DNA of 64,000 nt from Streptomyces alanosinicus (GTDB lineage Bacteria; Actinomycetota; Actinomycetes; Streptomycetales; Streptomycetaceae). Where the stretch lies: assembly GCF_014650595.1 (NCBI RefSeq), contig NZ_BMVG01000036.1, forward strand, positions 1-64,000, written 5' to 3'. The notes below the pieces were generated by a model. The model did no database searches and was not told the origin of the DNA. It saw only the letters and a program-made list of their open reading frames with translations. Position numbers and translations under genes: made by a program. Within the stretch, counting starts at the first letter, position 1, and each line of letters opens with the position of its first letter. Below, one piece after another: positions 24,870 through 33,600 of the stretch.

Positions 24870-25800
24870 CGAGCGGCACGTCCCGGGTGAACTTCCGGAA
24901 GCCGACGCTGTAGTACAGCCCGCGCGCCGCGGGATGCCCTGGCGCACCCAGACAGGCGACCGTCATGTGATCGGCCCCGGCCTGCCGCGCCAGGTGCATC
25001 CCGTGCAGCAGCATCGCCCTGCCCAGCCCGAGCCGCCGGTGGTCCGGATGCGTGCCGACCGGCTCGAACTCGGCGGTCCTGTTCGCCTCGTCCAGCCACA
25101 TGATCGTCGATGCGGCCATCGTGCCGTCCGGAGCCTCCACCAGGACGTGCAGGTCGCCGCGGTACGGCGGTGTCCGCCGGACGTCCTCGTAGGCCTCGGC
25201 CGTATACGTGGTCGGGGCCCAGGCGTCCACATGGGCCTGGACCGCGGCCTGTGGCCCGGCCTCGTCGGCGGTGCGGAAGCGGAAGCCGTCCGGCAGCACC
25301 GGCCGTTCCAGGTCATCGAGGTCCCGCTCATTGAGCTGGGTCCAGGAGCCGGCGTCGCCGAGCGAGGCCGGATCGGTCTCATAGCCGTGCGCCGCCCAGC
25401 GCTTCAGCGCGCATGAGTCGGCCATTCCCGGCAGTACCGTGCGCTCGATGCCGATCGTCACACCGTCGTACCAGTCGATCACCTCGTCCACCAGCTCGCT
25501 GTGTTCGGGATGAACCTGGTAGGCCAGATAGGCGCCGGTGACGTCCTTCACCGACCCGTCGTTCCGCCTCACCCGGTGCGGCAGACAGGCCCAGCCCCAC
25601 GCGACCAGGTCGGCACCGGAGAACCACATCCGACGAGGCCAGCTCCGGCCGACGCTTGCGTGCCCCTTGCCCCAGTTCCAGGCCAGCTCTCCGTACGACG
25701 CATCGCTGTTCACCAGGTCGGGACGGGCGGCGGTGACCCGCTGAGCCAAGCCCTGCATGAGCCGCACATCCGCAGCGGTCACGAACTCGGAGTCGTCCAT
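24835..25800 (-). CDS. GNAT-family N-acetyltransferase (two-domain)
   Basis: A 321-aa protein. I chose the ATG at 25800 (MDDSEFVTAADVRLMQGLAQ), which fits the expected domain start; an upstream ATG at 25842 is possible. The N-terminal half (AWNWGKGHASVGRSWPRRMW) is a degenerate GNAT-like domain. The C-terminal half is catalytic: FEPVGTHPDHRRLGLGRAML is the acetyl-CoA pyrophosphate loop (R/Q-x-x-G-x-G/A) and GLYYSVGFRKF the closing strand. These enzymes transfer acetyl from acetyl-CoA to an amine; the substrate is unknown. The gene converges with and overlaps the GntR-TetR gene by 35 bp. Confidence 0.85.
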   Translation of the reverse strand: MDDSEFVTAADVRLMQGLAQRVTAARPDLVNSDASYGELAWNWGKGHASVGRSWPRRMWFSGADLVAWGWACLPHRVRRNDGSVKDVTGAYLAYQVHPEHSELVDEVIDWYDGVTIGIERTVLPGMADSCALKRWAAHGYETDPASLGDAGSWTQLNERDLDDLERPVLPDGFRFRTADEAGPQAAVQAHVDAWAPTTYTAEAYEDVRRTPPYRGDLHVLVEAPDGTMAASTIMWLDEANRTAEFEPVGTHPDHRRLGLGRAMLLHGMHLARQAGADHMTVACLGAPGHPAARGLYYSVGFRKFTRDVPLVKAGGRAGSRS

Positions 25801-25943
25801 GGTGCGCCACTGTGCCAGGGCTGCGGCACGCCATCGAGTCATTTTCCAGGGGCCGAGGAGCACAGCAGCCGGTCCACCCCCGAGCGGTGCCGGTATCTCG
25901 CACGGGCATTCCACAGCCCATGCCAGCGCCGTACCGCGGCGAC

Positions 25944-26123
25944 GTGCGGTACTGACGTCCGCTTCGGTATCACGTACGACCCCGCGGACCCCGAGACCGC
26001 CGAGGTCGGTCGCCGTGCGATGGGATGGCTGGTGTTCGGTGCCGTGACGATCCTGCTGTTCGGCCCGCTCTGCTGGCCGGTATCGCGTTCGTGGTGGTGG
26101 GGTTGGTGGCGCTCGTCGTCTGA
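25944..26123 (+). pseudogene. Possible frameshifted small membrane protein
   Basis: One frame gives TYDPADPETAEVGRRAMGW followed by LVFGAVTILLFG. A frame shifted by one or two bases gives ALLAGIAFVVVGLVALVV and a TGA at 26121-26123. Together they would form a two-helix membrane protein of about 55-60 residues, but no single frame encodes it. There is no clear ribosome site. This could be a genuine pseudogene, a sequencing indel or a coincidence. The rest of the 25801-26203 interval shows no gene. Confidence 0.3.
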
Positions 26124-26203
26124 TCGTCTGCCGAGGGGCGGCCGTCCGCCACCGGACCGCGGCCGGGCGCGGTCCGGTGGCCGAAACGGCCGCCCACACC
26201 GTC

Positions 26204-28717
26204 TCAGCGCAGATCGACGACCGTACGAAGCTTGCCGCTGGTCGGGGTGCGCTCGAAGGCCTCCCGCCGTATGCTCCGCACGGCGAGGGAGAGCAAGCCC
26301 TCCGCCACCGCTGAAGCCACCTCCGGCACCTCGGTGAGGATCGCGTCACGTGTGAGGTCGGCGTCGGGGGCGTACTGCTCGTCGAGCCGGACCGTCAGCT
26401 CCTCCCGGTCGGCGCCGGGTGCCACCGACAGCTGCACCTCGCCGAGATAGGCGAGCCGCTCCTCCAACACCCTTACGATCCGCCGGTAGTTGAGGAAGTA
26501 CGTGCCCACGCGCACCACATCGCCGTAGCGTCCGAGCAGTTCCAGCCGAGGCACCGTGCTGCCGCACGCACAGGTGCCCTCCACCGCGCGTCCCAGATCA
26601 CCGATCTCGTAGCGCTCCAGGCGCTGACCGGTCCGGGCGCGGGAGGTGAACACCAGCCGTCCCGGTTCCCCCGGGGCCACCGGCCGGTCCGCCCGCGGAT
26701 CCAGGATCTCCAGTGTGTGCAGGTCGGTCAGCACATGGTGGACCGAGCCGGCGGAGGACGCGCACTGGTAGCCGAGGGGGCCGAGGTCGGTGCTGCCGTA
26801 GGCCGCGGAGCGGATGACCTCCACCCCGAAGTCGTCGGTGAGCACCCGGCGTTGTTCGGCGGTGAAGTGCTCGCCGCCGTAGAACACCTTGCGGATCCCG
26901 CCGTAGGCGCGCAGCCGGTCGGCCTCGGCGTGGAGGAGCTGCCACAGGTAGGACGGCATCCCGAAGACGGTGTCGGCCCGGTGGGCGATCAGTGCCTCGG
27001 CGACCATGGCGTGGTCGGGGCCCGCGGCGATCGGGAACTGGGTCGCGTTCAGCCGCTCCAGGATGGAGAAGAAGCTGATGAAGCTTCCGTACATGCCACC
27101 GCTGTAGAAGAGGTTGGCCGCCCGGTCACGTGCCGGGTCGAAGCCGGCGGCGAGCAGTCCGTCCGCCGCGGCGCGCATCTGGTTGTCGTAGTCGTCGCAG
27201 GTGAACACCGACAGCGCGGGCGCGCCCGTGGAACCTCCGCTGCGGAAGTAGAGGTGTGCGTGCCGTGGATCCATGGTGGCGAGCGCGCGCTGCACGCCCT
27301 CCTTGCCGAGCAGCGGCGCGTCCGGTGCGGGAGGCAGCACCGGCGGTGCCACCAGGTCGTCCAGGCAGGGCACCGTACGGAAGTCCCTGTCTGTGGCGCG
27401 TACGCTCACCCTGCGGCTGTAGCGCTGCAACGCGTAGACGCCGTCGTGAGGTTCGCCCTCGTAGCTGTCCAGCATGGAGCCGACCGGGGTGACGCGGGTG
27501 ACGCCCGCGGCGAACATGGCTCGGGACAGCGCGGCCACGTCCGCGCGGTCGCCGCCGATCGCGGCGGTCTGCAGATAGCGGCGCATGGGCCGCAACGTGG
27601 CGGTGATGGCGTGCCGGGGGAGCGGCTTGACCCAGACACTGCGGTGCAGCGGGGAGGCGTCCAGCGCCGGGCGGGTGTCGGCCAGGACCCGCCAGGAGCC
27701 GTCCTCGGCGGCGAACACACGGGTGAGGCCCAGGTGTTGTTCGAGCCGGGCGAGCTGCTGCACCGTGCTGATCTCCGCCTGCTCGGCGGGGCCCGGCACA
27801 GGCGCCTCGTGCTCGTCGGACACCTTCGCCAGCCGTTCGGCGAACCGGCCGGCGAACGCGAAGAGTTCCTCGGTGCCGTCGGTCCCGTCGGTGTCGAGAT
27901 ACACCACCTGGGGGCTGGAACACGCCTGCTGTTCGTGGCGGCAGACGTCCTCGGCGAGTGCGTCGAGCACGCTGTCCTCGGCCGCCGCCTGCCGGGTCAG
28001 ATAGGCGAAGGAGATCCGGTGGCCCCATTCGACCAACCGGCAGCCGGGCGAGGCCAGTTCGCCCGCCGCGCGCACCGCGTCCTCGCCGCCCCACACCGCG
28101 ATCGCGTCCGCCGGCCCGCAGACGGCTTCCAGCCACTCACGGCGCGCGGAGGAGAAGCGCAGGGCGACGATCCGCCCGGCGATCAGCCCGGACGGGTCGG
28201 CCGCACCGAGCGCGGCGAGCACGTCGAGGGCGAGAGCCGAGTCGGAGCTGCTGGTCTTCAGCACGTTCACATTGCCGGCCAGCAGTCCCTCGACGACGCT
28301 CAGCGGAGCCACGCCCGCCGCGTTGCCCGGCGCGATGTGCACCAGCAGGCCGACGGGCGCCCAGGCCTCGTACACCGTCTCGCGGGCGTCCGGCAGGGTC
28401 AGCCGCTCCGGGCGCAGACCGCCCAGCTCGCGCCGCAGCTTGCGCTCCAGCGCCTCCCGGGTGAGCGCGGCCGCCAGCTCGGCGAGTACGGCCCTGGCCT
28501 CGTCCGTGGGCAGCTGCCCGGCCAGCCGGCCGTGCAGCGTGGAGGCGGGATCGGCCAGGTCACGGCTGACCGCGGCACAGGCGCCGAGCACCACATCGGT
28601 GGGCAGGGGATGTGTCAGGACCCGCCCGGCCAGCTCGGGGAGAGCGGCGAGCCGTCGGCCGGCCTCGGCGTCGTCGACGAACTCGCCCTGCCAGAGGTGG
28701 AGTACGGAGGTGTTCAC
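26204..28717 (-). CDS. LuxC-type acyl reductase fused to a PaaK-like adenylate-forming domain
   Basis: An 837-aa two-domain enzyme. Residues ~1-430 are a LuxC acyl reductase: AWAPVGLLVHIAPGNAAGVA (nucleotide-binding region), NVLKTSSSDSALAL, and the active-site cysteine in RHEQQACSSPQ (C266). In LuxC the acyl group is taken onto this Cys and reduced to an aldehyde with NADPH. Residues ~455-837 are a PaaK/coenzyme F390 synthetase-like adenylation domain: P-loop YFRSGGSTGAPALS, YGSTDLGPLGYQC, YEIGDLG, and a C-terminal Lys in TSGKLRTVVD (K829). Fusion would let an acid be activated and reduced on one chain. The ATG overlaps the upstream LuxE-like stop by 4 nt. It is last of a five-gene operon. 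Confidence 0.9.
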   Translation of the reverse strand: MNTSVLHLWQGEFVDDAEAGRRLAALPELAGRVLTHPLPTDVVLGACAAVSRDLADPASTLHGRLAGQLPTDEARAVLAELAAALTREALERKLRRELGGLRPERLTLPDARETVYEAWAPVGLLVHIAPGNAAGVAPLSVVEGLLAGNVNVLKTSSSDSALALDVLAALGAADPSGLIAGRIVALRFSSARREWLEAVCGPADAIAVWGGEDAVRAAGELASPGCRLVEWGHRISFAYLTRQAAAEDSVLDALAEDVCRHEQQACSSPQVVYLDTDGTDGTEELFAFAGRFAERLAKVSDEHEAPVPGPAEQAEISTVQQLARLEQHLGLTRVFAAEDGSWRVLADTRPALDASPLHRSVWVKPLPRHAITATLRPMRRYLQTAAIGGDRADVAALSRAMFAAGVTRVTPVGSMLDSYEGEPHDGVYALQRYSRRVSVRATDRDFRTVPCLDDLVAPPVLPPAPDAPLLGKEGVQRALATMDPRHAHLYFRSGGSTGAPALSVFTCDDYDNQMRAAADGLLAAGFDPARDRAANLFYSGGMYGSFISFFSILERLNATQFPIAAGPDHAMVAEALIAHRADTVFGMPSYLWQLLHAEADRLRAYGGIRKVFYGGEHFTAEQRRVLTDDFGVEVIRSAAYGSTDLGPLGYQCASSAGSVHHVLTDLHTLEILDPRADRPVAPGEPGRLVFTSRARTGQRLERYEIGDLGRAVEGTCACGSTVPRLELLGRYGDVVRVGTYFLNYRRIVRVLEERLAYLGEVQLSVAPGADREELTVRLDEQYAPDADLTRDAILTEVPEVASAVAEGLLSLAVRSIRREAFERTPTSGKLRTVVDLR

Positions 28718-29880
28718 GACATTCCCTTCATCAGTTCGGCGGCGGCGACCGCGCAGCTGCGGTTACGGCTCACTCCGGCCCGGCCGTGCACGGTGAACCA
28801 GTCGGTGGACAGCGGACAGGGACACTCCTCGCCGGGATGCAGCGACGCGAGGTCGCCCATCAGCACGCTCTGCGCGGGCACCGAGGTGATGTAGGGGCTG
28901 ACCAGATGCAGGAAGCCCTTTTCGCCGTACGGCAGGGGACGCAGCGTCCCGGTGTCACGGACGGCCGCTCGGGACCACACCGGCACATGCAGCCGGTGCT
29001 GGGCGCACTCGATGTACGGCACGCAGTGCTCGACGGAACCGAATGTGTCGCGGACCCGCTCGGCGGGAATCCCGAGTCGGTCGGTGACCTCGGCGTAGAA
29101 GACGTCCTTGCCGATCTGCCGGTCCGCGTGCCCCTTCCAGCCGCCGCCGAGCACCACCAGCGAGCCCTCGGGCAGCCGCAGCGGCGGCAGCCCCATCGCC
29201 CGCATCCGCTCCAGGGTGAAGTACAGGAACGCGGGAAAGCCCAGGATACGGACCGGTACGTCGTCCTCGGCGTAGCGGTGGAGGGCCGCGATGCAGCCGT
29301 GCACGTCGAACTCGTGGCCGCTGCCGGTGTGCCGCAGGGCGTGCGTGGTGTGCCGGGCCGGGGCGAAGTCGCACAGGTAGTTGTCCGTGAACGACGTGCC
29401 CAGTTTCAGCGCCGGCGCCGGCTCGTAGCTGTACAGCAGGTAGTTCACCGGCTGTTCGGGGGTGATCCAGCCGTAGTGGTCGAAGATCCGGGCCACCATG
29501 CGCTGCGCCGAGCGGATGGTCCACTCGTCGAAGAACATCTGTGACTTCTGGCCCGTGGTGCCCGAGGAGGTCAGATGCAGGAACACCTCGTCGCGCGGGA
29601 TCGACAGCACCTCATGACGCTTGAAGAAGGCGGCCGGCACCAGTGGGGTGCGCACTCCGTCGCCCACCGTGGGAGCGGGTGTCCCGGCCGGTTCCTGGAG
29701 CAGGGCCGCGAACAAGGGGGAGCGGCGGGCGTGCCAGGCGTTGGCCTCCGCCATGGCCGCGGCGAACAGCGCGTCGGTGCCGGGGCCGTCGGCGTACGGC
29801 TCGGCCAGGTCGCACAGGCGCTGCACCTGGCCGAGCGCCGCCGGGTCGGGAACCTCGACGGGAGCGAGATGGGGTTTCAT
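28714..29880 (-). CDS. LuxE-type acyl-protein synthetase
   Basis: A 388-aa member of the LuxE/PaaK superfamily. The adenylation signature LHLTSSGTTGQKSQMFFD lies near residue 105. LVVLGGGWKGHADRQIGK and RDTFGSVEHCVPYIECAQ are typical LuxE core blocks, as is the closing FLHLVSPYITSVPAQSVLMGDL. In luciferase systems LuxE activates a fatty acid with ATP, holds it on a Cys and passes it to LuxC for reduction. Here the LuxC-like protein is encoded immediately downstream with a 4-nt ATGA overlap, so that hand-over is likely. No luciferase is nearby, so the aldehyde serves another purpose. Confidence 0.9.
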   Translation of the reverse strand: MKPHLAPVEVPDPAALGQVQRLCDLAEPYADGPGTDALFAAAMAEANAWHARRSPLFAALLQEPAGTPAPTVGDGVRTPLVPAAFFKRHEVLSIPRDEVFLHLTSSGTTGQKSQMFFDEWTIRSAQRMVARIFDHYGWITPEQPVNYLLYSYEPAPALKLGTSFTDNYLCDFAPARHTTHALRHTGSGHEFDVHGCIAALHRYAEDDVPVRILGFPAFLYFTLERMRAMGLPPLRLPEGSLVVLGGGWKGHADRQIGKDVFYAEVTDRLGIPAERVRDTFGSVEHCVPYIECAQHRLHVPVWSRAAVRDTGTLRPLPYGEKGFLHLVSPYITSVPAQSVLMGDLASLHPGEECPCPLSTDWFTVHGRAGVSRNRSCAVAAAELMKGMS

Positions 29881-31010
29881 CGGGACACCTCGTGAAGGGG
29901 CAGATAGGTGGTGGTCCAGGCACTCAGGTAGGCGCTGAGATACGGCTGGAGCAGCGGGCTGACCGCGGTCGTACGGAAGTCGATCTGCCGGCCGGTGCGG
30001 GAGAGCACGACATAGTCGTGGAGCCGGTCGCCGATACGGCGCATCGCGGGGTAGACCGCGCTCGGTACGAACCCCGAGGCGAGGAAGACCTCCAAGGCCT
30101 CGGTGTCGGCCAGCGGCAGCAGTGCCTCGACATAGTCGGCGCCGGCCCGGGTGACCGACGCGATCAGCGCCTCCAGGCTTCCCGCCACCGCGGCCGGGCG
30201 GGGATGGACCGCGACCAGCGCGCAACTGCCCGCCACGGGATCGAGGTCGGCGTACGCCTCGAAGCGGCCGTCGGCGGCCACCAGGACCGCGTTCGGCGTG
30301 TGCAGCGGGAAGAAACGGTCGTCGGCCGCGGGGAACAGCTCCAGGAAACGGCGCCGCACGAAGGCAGGGGCCGCGATCAGCTCGATCGGTTCGGCGCCGG
30401 CGGCGGCCCCCGCGCCGTGGCAGGGGGCGGGCCGCGTGCGGGTGTAGTCGATGCCGACGCCGTGGGAAGCGGCGGACAGCAGCGCCGACAGCCGCTCGGG
30501 CACGCTCGCCACGGGTTCGCGGCGCTCCAGCACACCGTCGGCATAGCGGGCGAACAGCGCGAGCGTCTCGCAGCCCTCGACCTCGACGGCGTTCGGCAGC
30601 AGGCCGAGCGGCCGGAATCCATTGCGTACGACGACCTGCTGCGGACCTTCGGTGACCAGGCGCACGGTGGCGTACACCGAGTCCAGCAGACCCGAGGCGA
30701 AGGCCTCGTCGCAGACCGCCCCGGTCAGCCGGGAGGCCAGACCGCCGCCACGATGGCCGGGGTGCACGGCGAGGCCGACCAGTTTGCCGATACGGCCGCC
30801 GGGTTCGGTCACGACGACCGCGGAGCCGACGAGGTCGCCGGCGTCGGTGCGGGCGGTGAGCCAGTGCGCGGTGCCGTCGGTGATCAGCCGGCGCATGACC
30901 GCCGGTTCGCTGCCGAGCGGCACCGGATAGCCGTGCCCGTACACCTCGAAGTACAACTGCCGCAGCTCGGCGATGTCCTGGACGGTCGCGGGGGAGAGGA
31001 CGGCGGTCAC
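29877..31010 (-). CDS. GNAT N-acetyltransferase in the lux-like operon
   Basis: A 377-aa protein starting at a GTG that overlaps the upstream MFS stop by 4 nt. The N-terminal GNAT domain (residues ~1-155) carries the acetyl-CoA loop VGLAVHPGHRGGGLASRLTG. The second half (LELFPAADDRFFPLHTPNAV, then VTRAGADYVEALLPLADTEA) looks like a diverged second acyltransferase domain, as in other tandem GNATs. Its place between the exporter and LuxE genes suggests it acylates an amine in the operon's substrate or product, but substrate and acyl donor cannot be read. It could instead be a self-protection acetylase. Confidence 0.85.
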   Translation of the reverse strand: MTAVLSPATVQDIAELRQLYFEVYGHGYPVPLGSEPAVMRRLITDGTAHWLTARTDAGDLVGSAVVVTEPGGRIGKLVGLAVHPGHRGGGLASRLTGAVCDEAFASGLLDSVYATVRLVTEGPQQVVVRNGFRPLGLLPNAVEVEGCETLALFARYADGVLERREPVASVPERLSALLSAASHGVGIDYTRTRPAPCHGAGAAAGAEPIELIAAPAFVRRRFLELFPAADDRFFPLHTPNAVLVAADGRFEAYADLDPVAGSCALVAVHPRPAAVAGSLEALIASVTRAGADYVEALLPLADTEALEVFLASGFVPSAVYPAMRRIGDRLHDYVVLSRTGRQIDFRTTAVSPLLQPYLSAYLSAWTTTYLPLHEVSR

Positions 31011-32278
31011 GAGGCCTCACCCGCGGGCACCGGCGCCGGCGCGTCCTGGCCGGGCTGCCCGGTGGCGTTCGCTCGGCCGCCGAGCCACCACAGCGCCAGC
31101 GCGACCGGCACGAGTCCCGCGCCCTGCGCCAGGCACAGCGTCGTGGCCGTCAGATGGTCGCCCAGCGCGCCGAACACCAGCGAGGACACGGGGAACGTGG
31201 CGCCCAGCACCGCCTGCATGACCGCGAAGAAGCCCGGCTTGTCGTCGGCGGGCACCAGCCGCTGGAACAACGCGACGAACCGCACGCCGATCACGCCGAC
31301 ACACCAGCCGGCCACCGCCATCGACGCGAGGGCCGCCATATGCCCGGCGAACAGGCCCGGCAGACCGAGGGCCGCGGCCATCAGGGTCAGACACGCGCTG
31401 CCGACCGTGACGGGACGGCCGGGCAGGCGGCCGCCCGTGAACGAGCCCAGCAGAGCGCCCGCACCGAGAGCCGTCTCCAGCGAGGCGACGGTGGAGCCCG
31501 TCGCGTGCAGCACCTCCCGGGTGTACAGCGGCATCACGACGTAGACGGCGGTCGTGAAGACATTGGCGGCGGCGAAGCAGACCAGCACCCGGCGGATGAA
31601 CGGCAGACCGGCCAGTACCTGGCGGAGCGTGCGCCGCTCGGATGCCGGGCCGTGTCCGGCCGTACGGCGCGGGAAACGGGTGGAGCCGACCAGCAGGGCC
31701 GCGAGCAGATACGCGGCGCCGCAGACGGTGGTGACGCCGGTCAGCTTCCCCGCGTCCACCACCAGGGGGCCGAGCAGGCCGCCGCACAGGCCGGCGACGG
31801 ACTGGGTGGACAGTTCGAAGCCGGTGGCCGACTCGATGTCGGCGTCCTCGACGAGGTCCGGCACCGAGGTGGTCAGACAGGGGTCGAAGACCGCCTGACA
31901 GCCGGCCAGTACCAGCCCCACCGCGTAGACGACGGCCAGGGGCAGGGCCCCGGCGCAGGCCAGGACGGCCGCTGTCACCGCCACGGCGCCCGCCACGAAC
32001 GCCGCGGCCGCCAGCACCGTGCGCGGAGCGTACCGGGCGATGACGCGGGCGATCAGCGGGGCGAGCGCGACCGCGGGCACGGTGCTCACCATGAGGAACA
32101 GCCCCGAGTCGAGCCCGCGGTGCTCACCGCCCGCGAACCCGACGAGCCACCAGACCGCGCCGACCTGGAACATGCGGCTCGCCGCCTGGGTCAGCAGCTG
32201 ACCGGCCCAGACCCGGCCGAAGGACGGATTGCGCAGGACGAGCGGCAGACGCCGCGCGCGCTGAGAGGTCAGGCTCAC
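31007..32278 (-). CDS. MFS transporter in the lux-like operon
   Basis: A 423-aa, ~12-helix permease, with GTG start overlapping the preceding ligase stop by 4 nt (GTGA). The N-terminal half resembles the MFS_3/enterobactin-exporter type (FGRVWAGQLLTQAASRMFQV; LFLMVSTVPAVALAPLIARV; GLVLAGCQAVFDPCLTTSVP). The C-terminal half contains GWCVGVIGVRFVALFQRLVP and MQAVLGATFPVSSLVFGALG. Members of this branch export siderophores, macrolides and other small metabolites. Being embedded in the operon, it most likely exports the product. Confidence 0.9.
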   Translation of the reverse strand: MSLTSQRARRLPLVLRNPSFGRVWAGQLLTQAASRMFQVGAVWWLVGFAGGEHRGLDSGLFLMVSTVPAVALAPLIARVIARYAPRTVLAAAAFVAGAVAVTAAVLACAGALPLAVVYAVGLVLAGCQAVFDPCLTTSVPDLVEDADIESATGFELSTQSVAGLCGGLLGPLVVDAGKLTGVTTVCGAAYLLAALLVGSTRFPRRTAGHGPASERRTLRQVLAGLPFIRRVLVCFAAANVFTTAVYVVMPLYTREVLHATGSTVASLETALGAGALLGSFTGGRLPGRPVTVGSACLTLMAAALGLPGLFAGHMAALASMAVAGWCVGVIGVRFVALFQRLVPADDKPGFFAVMQAVLGATFPVSSLVFGALGDHLTATTLCLAQGAGLVPVALALWWLGGRANATGQPGQDAPAPVPAGEAS

Positions 32279-33600
32279 GAGTGCGGCCGTTCGTCGACGA
32301 CCCGGATCAGCTTGCCCGAGCGGGAGTTGACCGCGAGATCCTGGTGGCGCACCCATTCGACGGCGAGCGGGTTCACATGCCCGGACGCGGTCGCGGTCGC
32401 GTAGAAGGGCCGCGCGGCGAGGACCGAGGCCGTGACGGACTCCGTCAACGCGGACGGCGCCTGCCGGGGATCGGCGATCGCGAGCCGCAGCACCAGACCG
32501 TCCCGGCCCTCCCGCCGTCGTACCACGAGCTGTAGACCGGTCACCTCGCCGTGGGTGTCGGCGGCCGTGACGACGGCATGGACGTCCTCGGTGTGGAGGG
32601 ATACGGGGCCGACCCGCACGCCCTCCTCGGCGCGCCCGAGGATGCGGAAGACACCCGCGTCCCGGTCCACCCACTCGGCCCGGTCGCCCGCCGGATAGCG
32701 CAGCACGGGCATGAGCCGCCTGCGGAGATCGGTGACGACCAGCCGCCCCGGCACGCCGTTGCCGGTGACGGGCTCGTCGGACGTGCCGGGCTGGTGCGGT
32801 TCATCGGACGTGCCGGGCTGGTGGGGTTCGTCGGACTCGTCGGACTCGTCATGGAGGATCTCGACCACCGTGTGCGGTGTGAACGCGCGGTGCAGGCGCG
32901 GATCCCCGCCGGGTACGGCCTCGCCGAGGAGCCCCGCGTCGACGCTCGCGTATCCGAGCGAGCGTGGCTCGGCATGGGGGAACGCCGCCCGGAGCAACGG
33001 GAGTTGGTCTCCGAAGAGACATTCGCCGCCGAAGAAGAGCAGCTCCACGTCCGGCAGGGTGCGGCCCGCGCCGGTCAGGCGTTCGGCGAGCGAGCACAGC
33101 GTGGTCGGTGTGCCCGCGACGACCTGGACCCGGAACTCCTCCAAGGTGGCCGCGGTGGATTCCCAGGGAGTCGCGCCGCCGATGGGCAGGCGGACATTGG
33201 CCACGGGGGAGCGGTGCAGGGAGTCGAGGACGAAGCTGAAGCTCGCGTACAGGTCGCCGGCGTAGAAGAGATCCGCCACCCGGTGACCGGGCCGCAGCCC
33301 GGCACCGACGAGCCCGGCACCGAACGCGGCGGTGAATTCACGCCATTCGGTGCGGGTGTAGTAGGAGAACTTCGGCGAGCCCGTGGTTCCGCCACTGCGG
33401 AATACGACCGCTTCGTTCAGAGGGGCGGTCAGCAGTCGATTGTCGCGAGGCGTGTTGGCTCGCCAGAAATCGGCCTGGGGCACCACCGGGAGATCCGTGA
33501 GACGGGTCACGTGATCGGGAAGGTGTGCGTAAAGCTCGCGGTAGAAAGGTGAGTTGTGCCGGGCGAAACGTATGAGTTCCGCAATTGGTTGAACGGGCAT
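32275..33600 (-). CDS. PaaK-like adenylate-forming enzyme (CoA/acyl ligase type)
   Basis: A 441-aa protein; the ATG at 33600 with AGGA upstream is preferred over an ATG at 33633 that lacks a ribosome site. It is a paralogue of the C-terminal half of the LuxC fusion: FRSGGTTGSPKFSYYTRTEW (P-loop), DLFYAGDLYASFSFVLDSLH, LGYASVDAGLLGEAVPGG, RYPAGDRAEWVDRDAG and a C-terminal Lys in SRSGKLIRVVDE. PaaK-type enzymes form acyl-adenylates and pass them to CoA or a carrier. A hydrophilic insert around residue 260 contains a repeated nonapeptide, DEPHQPGTS, twice. This is the first gene of the operon and presumably activates the starting carboxylic acid. Confidence 0.88.
   Translation of the reverse strand: MPVQPIAELIRFARHNSPFYRELYAHLPDHVTRLTDLPVVPQADFWRANTPRDNRLLTAPLNEAVVFRSGGTTGSPKFSYYTRTEWREFTAAFGAGLVGAGLRPGHRVADLFYAGDLYASFSFVLDSLHRSPVANVRLPIGGATPWESTAATLEEFRVQVVAGTPTTLCSLAERLTGAGRTLPDVELLFFGGECLFGDQLPLLRAAFPHAEPRSLGYASVDAGLLGEAVPGGDPRLHRAFTPHTVVEILHDESDESDEPHQPGTSDEPHQPGTSDEPVTGNGVPGRLVVTDLRRRLMPVLRYPAGDRAEWVDRDAGVFRILGRAEEGVRVGPVSLHTEDVHAVVTAADTHGEVTGLQLVVRRREGRDGLVLRLAIADPRQAPSALTESVTASVLAARPFYATATASGHVNPLAVEWVRHQDLAVNSRSGKLIRVVDERPHS
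32774..32827. repeat. 27-bp in-frame tandem repeat inside the PaaK-like gene
   Basis: Two almost identical 27-bp units (one or two differences) and a partial third encode DEPHQPGTS repeats in a loop of the adenylating enzyme, next to a short DES repeat. The reading frame is preserved. Strand slippage could change the copy number without breaking the gene. Confidence 0.75.

Noticed and set aside
26717..28894. 725-aa plus-strand frame opposite the LuxC fusion
   Set aside because: A mirror of GC-rich codon bias; the minus-strand frame has clear catalytic motifs.
26204..33600. Bioluminescence operon
   Set aside because: No luciferase alpha or beta subunit or flavin reductase is present; only the acyl-activation and reduction logic is shared.
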